Shown here piece after piece: positions 12,201 to 24,200 of a stretch of 64,000 nt of DNA. The stretch is from contig JACEFZ010018136.1 of the NCBI GenBank assembly GCA_014155875.1, forward strand, positions 1 to 64,000, written 5' to 3'. The translations under genes and the position numbers were made by a program. The notes beneath the pieces were generated by a model. That model had not been told where the DNA came from. It made no database searches and was given only the letters and a program-made list of their open reading frames with translations. Numbering within the stretch: the stretch's first letter is position 1; the number at the start of each line of letters is the position of its first letter. The DNA is from Cepaea nemoralis. Taxonomy: Eukaryota; Mollusca; Gastropoda; Stylommatophora; Helicidae.

Positions 12201-15200
12201 TTATGAGAATGCCCTGAATGCTGCGATGTCAGTTCTTAAATCAATCAATCAATCAATCAATACAAACACAGAACACACAACACAGAACTTACAACAGACA
12301 CCACAGAACATACAACACAGAACTTACAAGGCCAGAGAAGACCATGCTGCCCTGAACGCCGGTGACATTGTTGGACCTGTACTGCTTGTCCCCACTCAGT
12401 GATAGCAGCACGTTGGACAATGGCAGCCCCACCTCATCCAACATCTGAAATCACACAACAACATGACAAGCTGACTTCAGCTCAACTCATGCCTTTGCTT
12501 GCTCACACACCACAACCCTCGTCTGTCCCACTGTTGGGTGGCAGGCCGACATGGGCTCAACAGAGTAGCACAGTCTCTGTCTGTCTGTCTGTGTGTGTGT
12601 GAATGTGTGTGTGTGTGTGTGTGTGTGGGGGGGGGGGGGGGGTCAATGTCATGATCTGTGGACTACCTAGTTGACCTGCAGTCCCAGGTCAGCACTGCCA
12701 ACAATCAGTACCAAGGCATGCTCTGTGAAGTAAAGCTGGCTGGCTGGCATAATACTGACACCAGCCCTTGAGCGCTGCCTGGTCTATACAAACATGAAGC
12801 CTAGAACCAGATACCCAAAACACCCCAAAGCATGTACAAGGGTCCTTTGCTGCAGTTTTTTTTTTCTTTTCTTAAATTATGCATCAGCTCGCAACCACCA
12901 ACCACTACACATCAAAGACAGATCTGGGTCATACATGATCTGACTACAGGCATTGGCACGATCTTACTCTATGGTGGTGGTGAAAAGGAAGATCTATCAT
13001 ATCCTCGTCTGCCTTTTCATACCTAGGCTTGAATTGCCTCCCCTTGCTTCTCATTAGTGCTGCGCCACCTGGTGGGATTTCACTATCATCATGAGTCGTG
13101 TTCAATTATTATTTATTTATAGTACAATCTACACTACACAATCCATCTGGTGATATATATTACACACTCACTCACAGATTTAAACACATTATTACATTGT
13201 CCTTCAAAAGAAAACATTAATACAAACATCCCCACAGATTTCAGCTGCAATCATGAATTCTCATCTTCTGTGTGGTGCCATCTAAGAACTGCCTCTCGTC
13301 AACCTGTGTCGGCCAGGGTTACCCAAAGTCTCATACAGGGGGTGCTCCTTGTCTGATCTGAACATAAGATAAGACTTTGCCTGGAGCACAATGTGCCAAT
13401 CATATACAGACGGCAAAGCAAGCAGTCACATGTGGCAACAAAAATATAACTTCATCTGGTCTTATTCATACATCATGTTAGTATGTAGTCATACTAGTAT
13501 CTGCTTGTGTTTTGTATGCTGATGACAGCTATAACAACTAATTTATTGTGTATCTGTAAAGCTGACCTCCCATGTCTGTTTTTACTGAATGCATGTGCAT
13601 ATCTGTTACTGAGCCACCCCACGTCACTGTCTGTGTACATGGTTCATTCCATGTGCCCTCCTTACTGGCATAGACGTTTGTGCAGCTCCACAGATCTTCT
13701 TCTTCATGTGGTTTAATTCCACTGATGATATTCCTCCATGCCGTGGTCACACTTTCTGTACATGGTACATACCATATGCCCTCCTAACTCGTGCAGCTCC
13801 ACAGATCTTCTTCTTCTTCACTGTGGTTAATTCCACTGATGATATCCCTCCATGCCGTGGTCACACTTTCTGTACATGGTACATACCATATGCCCTCCTA
13901 ACTCGTGCAGCTCCACAGATCTCCTTCTTCTTCATGTGGTTTAATTCCACTGATGATATCCCTCCATGCCGTGGTCACACTTTCTGTACATGGTACATAC
14001 CATATGCCCTCCTAACTCGTGCAGCTCCACAGATCTCCTTCTTCTTCATGTGGTTTAATTCCACTGATGATATTCCTCCATGCCGTGGTCATACTTTCTG
14101 TACATGGTTCATACCATATGCCCTCCTAACTCGTGCAGCTCCACAGATCTTCTTCTTCTTCGCATGGCTAAATTCCCCTGATGATATTCCTCCATGCCGT
14201 GGTCATACTTTCTTACATTGTTCATTCCATGTGCCCTCCCACTTGGCATACACGTTCGTGCATCTCCACAGATCTTCTTCTTCTTCATGTGTTTTTGTTG
14301 TTGTTTTTTTGCTTTTACTCGCTTTGGGCTCAAGCGTGGTCCATAGACACTACTTTCAATATTGATGGACTGAATATTGCGCGTGGATTAGCTTTTCCTA
14401 TTAACAGTGTCCCTTGCCATCAGGCGAACCCACTGACTTTAGAGGTACTTGTAATTTATGTCCCTAAGTCAAGGACGATAGGTCAACATTTTAGTTGAAC
14501 TGTCCGGTGTAGGGATTGAAACGCTTACCTCGACATCAGCACACTGGATGTTTAAGAACACGTGTTCTTATCCATTCGGCCATGCTGACTTTCATGTGGT
14601 TTAATTCCACTGATGATATCCCTCCATGCCGTGGTCACACTTTCCGTACATGGCTCATTCCATGTACCCTGCCAACTTGCATGGACGTTCGTGCATCTCC
14701 ACAGATCTCTTCCCTGGATCACATCCACTGATGATATTCCTCCATGCCGTGGTTACACAACCGACAGATGACACCAGGACAACAGAAACGGGATCCGAAA
14801 GACCGGAGGAAGATATGCTGCAGTTACACAGATGACACCAAGGCAACAACATCATAAAGACGAGGAAGATATGTCACAGACACACAAATGACAGACAACA
14901 CCAGGACAACAAAAACAGGATTTGAAAGACTGGAAGAAGACAGAGAACCTACTTGGACAGATATCTCCCCAAGCTTGAAGGCCTGGAAAGCCGCGGGATT
15001 GTCGCTGGTTTTAGACAAGACAAATCCTTCCTTCACGGCATCCACTAGGTACTTCTTGCTGGCATGTAGTGGGCCTAACCTGAAACCACATCATTCAGTC
15101 ATCAATCAGTCACATCTGACTGCATGAGTCAACAAACCAAATCTGACTGGCTGGCTCAATCAACAAACACCATAGTCTCCACATTTGACTGAATGAATAA

Positions 15201-18200
15201 ATAAACAAAATGTGATTGCAAGAGCAGATAGACTAAAACTGACTTCTTGCATAAATAAACAAACTCTGACTGCATGACTAAATAGACCGATTGATTGATT
15301 GATTGATTTAGGAACCAACATCACAGCATTCAGGACATTCCCATAAGCGCTCTGTCCCCATCCTCAGCAGCCAGCGAAGAGTTTAAATAGACTAAAATTG
15401 ATTAACTAAATATAAATCAAACCAAATTAAATTGATTGAATAAATGAACCAAATTTGACAGAATGAGAAAATAAACCAAATTTGATTGAATGAATAAACT
15501 TAATTTGCATGAGCAAGTAAACTAAATTTGCCTGAGTAAGTAAACAAGGCAAACATTATTGAATGAGTAAATTAGCCAAAATGGATTGCATGAGTTAATA
15601 AACCAAATGTGACTGATAAATAAACCAAATGTGATTGAATAAATAAATAAACCAAATTCAACTGACTAAATAAATTAATTAAATTTGATTGAATGAATAA
15701 ATAAACCAAATTTAACTGTATGAATAAATAAAATGAATATGACTGCATGAGTGTTTGCCAGCATGATTGCATCTTTTATACGAGTAACAATTTACTACAA
15801 GCTACTAGAGACTTTCTATGGAAAATGATCATACAAGTAACAGCTGAAGGCACATGGTGAAGCTACAGTCACAAGAAAACCCTCGACTGTTAGCAGGACA
15901 TAAAGTGGTGAAGCTACAGACACAAGAAAACCCTCGACTGTTAGCAGGACAGAAAGTTGTGATGCTACAGACACAAGAAAACCCTCGACTGTTAGCAGGA
16001 CATAAAGTGGTGAAGCTACACACACAAGAAAAACCTCAACTGTTAGCAGGACAGAAAGTTGTGATGCTACAGACACAAGAAAACCCTCGACTGTTAGCAG
16101 GACAGAAAGTGGTGATGCTACAGATACAAGAAAACCCTCGACTGTTGGCAGGACATAAAATGGTGATGCTACAGACACAAGAATACCATACCCTTGACTG
16201 TTGGCAGGACAGAAAGTGGTGAAGCTACACACACAAGAAAACCCTCGACTGTTGGCAGGACAGAAAGGATGGGCTAAGGAACCACACACTGATGTTTATT
16301 TCTTTTCCAATTGCTTGCTTTGAACTCAAGCGTAGTCCACACTCTACTGATTTTTGCATGTGGATTAGCTTTCCCTATTACCAGTGTTCCTGTAAACCCA
16401 TTTCGACTTCTGAGGTACTTGTAATTTACATCCCCAAGTCAAGGATGAGACAACATTTTAGTCCAACTGACCATGTTGAACCCTCTACCTCACCATCAGC
16501 CCACCCAGAAGTTTTAATAGCAAGTTGTTATCCATTCTGCCATGCAGACTTCCCCAGGTATATGGTGGTGCTGAGGATTCACAAGCATACCTGTATTTGC
16601 CACTGGCGTCAGTTGTCAGCACTACAGGCTCCATGGTGCCATCTTCTGCTGTCACCGTCACAGTGACACCAGCCAGTGCCGGGCTGATGCTGCCTTCAAT
16701 GAACACCCCTCGGCGGCCAACCAGCTCCACAATGTTGCCTAGACACGACTCTGGCGAGAGGAACACACAAGCATGACAACCCAGGATATAACACACACGA
16801 CGACCCAGGATACAACACAAATGGCACATGACAACCCAGGATATAACACAAACACATAAAAACACATGATATAATACAAATGGCACATGACGACCCAGAA
16901 TATAACACACATGACAACCCAAGATATAACACAAATGACACATAACAACCCAGGATATAACACAAACGACACATGGCAGCTCAGGATATAACACAAATGG
17001 CACATGACAACCAAGGATATAACACAAACACATGACAACCCAAGACAACACAAATGACACATGACAACCCAGGATATAACACAAATGACACGTGACAACC
17101 CAAGATATAGCACAAGCAGTATGGCAGCATATCACTCAAATTCTGTTCCTGACAACACACACACACAATGTTCTAACACTTTCATCTGCACCATGATGTC
17201 ATGTACTTAACACTCTTGACATCCTTAACAACAATATTGACAGGTTACAAGACAATGGCATGGTTACTGTAATTTCTATCACACTTTTAAGGTTGGTTTT
17301 AATTTGAAACCCCCTAGTAGTATCCTCATGCTTTCTCAATTGTAGCCCCACAGACCCTACAAGCATTGTTCCCGGACTCTTGATTTACTGGAAATTTAGC
17401 TCTCTCCGTGAGCTTTCTACATTGGTGGTTTTGTCATATCATTTTAGTACCACTTCTGGCATGTGATTTCCTGATTGTGACAGGCGCTGGTGAAGTCCAA
17501 ATCATCCAGATGCTTTCTCAGGGTCCACTGAACCCATTTCTGGCAGTAGTGGTTGTCTGTATAATCCAGTCTATAGTCAGTAAGAATGATAACAGTAACA
17601 AAAGGCATCCCCATGTTATTCAACTCTACTTCTAATTCTACTCCAGCTTCCCCTTCTCATGATGTGCCCAAAGAATGTAAACTGTCCTTTTCTGATGTGA
17701 GTATCCAGTTCTCTTGGTGAAATAGCTTCTTTCAAAAGATATTTTCATTTCATTTTTTTATCCATTCACGGATGTTCTGAAATGCTATATGGAACCCAGA
17801 GTAACTAACAATGATTGTCTGTAAGAAGCTAATGAAACTAGAACATTATACGCAACAATAAGAAAGAGACAACCAGCTTTCTTTGATCATAAGATTAGAA
17901 GACAGGCAATGGAGAACATTGTGACAACTGGACAGATCAAGGGGAAGAGAGGCAGAGGCAGACCAAGAGAAATTATGCTGGATGGATTGAAACTGTGGCA
18001 TGGAGGAATATCAGCCACAGAGTTGATCCAGACAATCAAAGACCGAGATGTGTGGAGAGATTTGGACTCCTAGGCCAGCTGGCAAGACACATGATGTTGA
18101 TGATGTCATTATTCTTCCATGAAGCCACATTCCTGCAGCTTCCACACAACTCATTAGTCTGCTAACTTTCCATGATTGACTTCTGTACATCAGAACTGAG

Positions 18201-21200
18201 TTGATTTAACTCTTCATAGCTGTCTTACTCACCTCGATCGACAGACACAGAAATACTGCAGATAATATTCTTCATCATGTGACTGCCGCCTTCACTTGGG
18301 CTTTTCTACACGTAACTTCTGTCACACATCTTCCAGCTGCTGTTATCAAGGCTTCCAAACACTTAAAAACATTGGCTTGTGTCAGACTAGTTCCTTTTAC
18401 TTTGAAGTTGTATTAGGGAAAACATTTGTTCTTTGTAATTACCAATACTTGTGTTTTTCTGTTATAATGAGACAGCAGTTAAAGTTTGCAAATTATTTAC
18501 AGGACATCAGTCAACCCCAGCATTTTTGCCTGTCTGTGATTTCTTGGCAAGTTTATGCACAGTAATTTTCTATTGCTTTCTGAACAACCGGCACTCATAC
18601 CATTGTATGAAAACCAGGGCAAGGTTGTCTGCTTCCATATCGACGACAGCTGTGTTGTCAACAAGCTATGTGGGATTGCGTTTTTAATCCCTTTGCCACA
18701 GCGCCGGCTGTGATAGTGGTAGTTTTATCTATCGACACCAAAGTGAGGGGGAGAGAGTGAGTGAGTTATCTCTGCGCCTGATGTTGACTGCCACCTACCT
18801 CCAGAGACAAAGACCTCCACTGAGCTGGGGTAGAACAGCAAGGCTTGCAGACTTGGCTGAGATGGTCAGGGTCTCGCCAGATCTGAAACATGAAAGATAT
18901 GTCCATCAGTCTGTAGTCAGGCTTCTGCTGAAACATGAAAGATACATGTCCATCAGCCTTGTGTCAAGGTTCTGCTGAAACTATGAAAGACATGTCCTGT
19001 CAGCCTGTATCAGGTTCTGCAGAGCAAGATGACAACCCTAATTATAATGCCTCACCATCTGTACTGAACCATTGTTCAAACCAGAGTTGAAATGCAGAAC
19101 ATGTTCTCCAAGGAGTGTCCTCTTACAGGGAGCTAAGAATCATATACTTGGCTCACTCAGTCAGACTGCAAGCTATATGGAACTGAAGGGCAGCTCCAAA
19201 TATGCTCTAGCTCATTGGTAGGTTAGAGTCCTCTGGGAAACTGGGGTTTCAAATGTACTGATGTTCAGGTTATCGGAGTACTGACTCAAAATGAGGTTGG
19301 TGTACATACTTTTCTTATGACCCCAAAACAGAGTGCCATCTCCACAGACTTGAGTTGAGCTGAGGTGAGTTGAGACACGAACCAACATATCCTTACATGC
19401 AAGAATTCACTGGTCAAGAAGGCTTCCCTGAAAGCTGTAACACTCACAGAACCAACTGCAGCTTCTGATTAAGGAAGCTAATGGAAGACATTATCCACAG
19501 AGTGAACACAACTTCACACAAGAATTTACATGAACGCAGCTTCATACATGTAAGAGAATTCACATAAACACAGCTTTATATATGTCTGATAGTTCATGTG
19601 AAGGAGTTTCACACAAGTCAGTAATTCACATGAACACAGCTTTATATGTCTGATAATTTCACGTGAAGAGTTCACACAAGTCAGTAATTCACATGAACAC
19701 AGCTTTATATATGGTCTGATAGTTCATGTGAAGAGTTTCACACAAGTCAGTAATTCACATGAACACAGCTTTATATGTCTGATAATTCACGTGAAGAGTT
19801 TCACACAAGTCAGTAATTCACATGAACACAGCTTTATATATGTCTGATAGTTCATGTGAAGAGTTTCACACAAGTCAGTACTTCACATGAACATATCCTT
19901 ACATGATCAGAGAATTCACATAAACACAGCTTCACGTGAGTCTGAGAATTCACATGGACACAGCTTCATATTAGTCAGAGAATTCAAATAAACACCGCTT
20001 CATACAAGTCAGAGAATTCACATACACAACAGCTTCTAATGAGTCACAGAATTCACATGGACCCAGCTTCCACATGAGTCAGAGAATACACATAAACTAC
20101 AACTACTCAAAAGACAGAGGAATTCATGTGAACACAGCTTCACAAACTTCAAACCATTCACATAAACACAGCTCCACACAAGCCCGGCCATCGGCTCTAG
20201 CCAGACAAACTGACCTGGTCCAGTGAGAGAAGCTGTAGACGGTGGTTAGTTGACTGCTGCTTCACATCCTTCCCGGTCCCGTCAGGCGGACTTATCAGCT
20301 GCAGCAGTGGCTGTTGCATTTCGGCTTCAATGGGCCCAGTGTGGTCGGCACATCATCAACTGAGGACCTGCAATACACGCAACGACCAAATATAGACTAC
20401 GTAATTGATGGTCACTATGATGTCACAATCAATATGGACATACTTGATGGTCACTATGATGTCACAATCAACATGGACATACTTGATGGTCACTATGATG
20501 TCACAATCAACATGGACACACTTGATGGCCACTATGATGTCACAATCAACATGGACACACTTGACGGTCACTATGATGTCACAATCAACATGGACACACT
20601 TGATGGCCACTATGATGTCACAATCAACATGGACACACTTGATGGTCACTATGATATCACAATCAACATGGACATACTTGATGGTCACTATGATATCACA
20701 ATCAACATGGACACACTTGATGGCCACTATGATGTCACAATCAACATGGACACACTTGATGGCCACTATGATGTCACAATCAACATGGACACTACTTGAC
20801 TGGTCACTATGATATCACAATCAACATGGACACACTTGATGGCCACTATGATGTCACAATCAACATGGACACACTTGATGGTCACTATGATGTCACAATC
20901 AACATGGACATACTTGATGGTCACTATGATGTCACAATCAACATGGACACACTTGATGGCCACTATGATGTCACAATCAACATGGACACACTTGATGGTC
21001 ACTATGATATCACAATCAACATGGAGATACTTGATGGTCACTATGATGTCACAATCAACATGGACATACGTGATGGTCACTATGATGTCACAATCAACAT
21101 GGACACTTACTTGATAGTCACCACAATGTCATCAACTGGGATCTCAGTGGTCACAGATCCGTGAGCCAGATGTTGGAAGGCAGTCAGGGTCAGTGTCTGG

Positions 21201-24200
21201 GGCTGGACCTGGAAATGTAGGACTACATGTGACCCCAAGCAGATCTTCTTGAACAGTGTACAATCTTAACTGTGTGTGAGAATCTTCAGCCTCTTTTGGC
21301 CAACTACGAAGCACCTGGGAAAAAAAGCAATTACATTTTAGGGGGGAAAAAAAACGGGGATTGAAATTAACATTGGCTTGTGTCAGACTAGTTGGTAAAA
21401 ATTTACCAATACTTGTGTTTTTCTGTATAATGAGACAGCAGTTAAAGTTTGCAAATATTTACAGGACATCAGTCAACCCCAGCATTTTTGCCTGTCTGTG
21501 ATTTCTTGGCAAGTTTATGCACAGTAATTTTCTATTGCTTTCTGAACAACCGGCACTCATACCATTGTATGAAAACCAGGGCAAGGTTGTCTGCTTCCAT
21601 ATCGACGACAGCTGTGTTGTCAACAAGCTATGTGGGATTGCGTTTTTAATCCCTTTGCCACAGCGCCGGCTGTGATAGTGGTAGTTTTATCTATCGACAC
21701 CAAAGTGAGGGGGAGAGAGTGAGTGAGTTATCTCTGCGCCTGATGTTGACTGCCACCTACCTCCAGAGACAAAGACCTCCACTGAGCTGGGGTAGAACAG
21801 CAGGCTTGCAGACTTGGCTGAGATGGTCAGGGTCTCGCCAGATCTGAAACATGAAAGATATGTCCATCAGTCTGTGTCAGGTTCTGCTGAAACATGAAAG
21901 ATATGTCCATCAGCTTGTGTCAGGTTCTGCTGAAATATGAAAGATATGTCTGTCAGCCTGTATCAGGTTCTGCAGAGCAAGTGACAACCCTAATATAATG
22001 CCTCACCATCTGTACTGAACCATTGTTCAAACCAGAGTTGAAATGCAGAACATGTTCTCCAAGAGTGTCCTCTTACAGGGAGCTAAGAATCATATACTGG
22101 CTCACTCAGTCAGACTGCAAGCTATATGGAACTGAAGGGCAGCTCCAAATATGCTCTAGCTCATTGGTAGGTTAGAGTCCTCTGGGAAACTGGGGTTTCA
22201 AATGTACTGATGTTCAGGTTATCGGAGTACTGACTCAAAATGAGGTTGGTGTACATACTTTTCTTATGACCCCAAAACAGAGTGCCATCTCCACAGACTT
22301 GAGTTGAGCTGAGGTGAGTGAGACACGAACCAACATATCCTTACATGCAAGAATTCACTGGTCAAGAAGGCTTCCCTGAAAGCTGTAACACTCACAGAAC
22401 CAACTGCAGCTTCTGATTAAGGAAGCTAATGGAAGACATTATCCACAGAGTGAACACAACTTCACACAAGAATTTACATGAACGCAGCTTCATACATGTA
22501 AGAGAATTCACATAAACACAGCTTTATATATGTCTGATAGTTCATGTGAAGAGTTTCACACAAGTCAGTAATTCACATGAACACAGCTTTATATGTCTGA
22601 TAATTCACGTGAAGAGTTTCACACAAGTCAGTAATTCACATGAACACAGCTTTATATATGTCTGATAGTTCATGTGAAGAGTTTCACACAAGTCAGTAAT
22701 TCACATGAACACAGCTTTATATGTCTGATAATTCACGTGAAGAGTTTCACACAAGTCAGTAATTCACATGAACACAGCTTTATATATGTCTGATAGTTCA
22801 TGTGAAGAGTTTCACACAAGTCAGTACTTCACATGAACATATCCTTACATGATCAGAGAATTCACATAAACACAGCTTCACGTGAGTCTGAGAATTCACA
22901 TGGACACAGCTTCATATTAGTCAGAGAATTCAAATAAACACAGCTTCATACAAGTCAGAGAATTCACATACACACAGCTTCTAATGAGTCACAGAATTCA
23001 CATGGACCCAGCTTCACATGAGTCAGAGAATACACATAAACACAACTACTCAAAAGACAGAGGAATTCATGTGAACACAGCTTCACAAACTTCAAACCAT
23101 TCACATAAACACAGCTCCACACAAGCCCGGCCATCGGCTCTAGCCAGACAAACTGACCTGGTCCAGTGAGAGAAGCTGTAGACGGTGGTAGTTGACTGCT
23201 GCTTCACATCCTTCCCGGTCCCGTCGGCGGACTTATCAGCTGCAGCAGTGGCTGTTGCATTTGGCTTCAATGGGCCCAGTGTGGTCGGCACATCATCAAC
23301 TGAGGACCTGCAATACACGCAACGACCAAATATAGACTACGTAATTGATTGGTCACTATGATGTCACATCACATATGGACATACTTGATGTCACTATGAT
23401 TGCACATCAAACATGGACATACTTGATGGTCACTATGATGTCACAATCAACATGGACACCCTTGATGGCCACTATGATGTCCCAATCACATGGACACACT
23501 TGACGGTCACTATGATGTCACAATCAACATGGACTACACTTGATGGCCACTATGATGTCACAATCAACATGGACACACTGATGGTCACTATGATATCACA
23601 ATCAACATGGACATACTTGATGGTCACTATGATATCACAATCAACATGGACACACTTGATGGCCACTATGATGTCACAATCAACATGGACACACTTGATG
23701 GCCACTATGATGTCACAATCAACATGGACATACTTGACGGTCACTATGATATCACAATCAACATGGACACACTTGATGGCCACTAGATGTCACAATCAAC
23801 ATGGACATCACTTGATGGTCACTATGATGTCACAATCAACATGGACCTACTTGATGGTCACTATTATGTCACAATCAACATGGACACACTTGATGGCCAC
23901 TATGATGTCACAATCAACATGGACACACTTGATGGTCACTATGATATCCACAATCACATGGATACTTGATGGTCACTATGATGTCACAATCAACATGGAC
24001 ATACGTGATGGTCACTATGATGTCACAATCAACATGGACACTTACTTGATAGTCACCACAATGTCATCAACTGGGATTCTCAGTGGGTCACCAGATCCGT
24101 GAGCAGATGTTGGAAGGCAGTCAGGGTCAGTGTCCTGGGGCTGGACCTGGAAATGTAGGACTACATGTGACCCCAAGCAGATCTTCTTGAACAGTGTACA

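Larger units (their letters stand above)
18370..21331. repeat. tandem duplicate block, left copy
   Basis: About 2.9 kb repeated nearly verbatim at 21372-24275. It contains a family-B SINE, NOMO exons p, o and n, a ~60-bp array (19480-20160) and a 39-bp array. The copies differ mainly by single-base insertions and deletions. The junction at 21296-21372 has poly-A and poly-G tracts like the corrupted left edge of the window. Confidence 0.93.

Noticed and set aside
20314..24102. Long frames with DGHYDVTINMDTL repeats, resembling a CRISPR-like or repeat protein array
   Set aside because: Contiguous 39-bp repeat without spacers; origin explained by exon n duplication. Not CRISPR and not coding.
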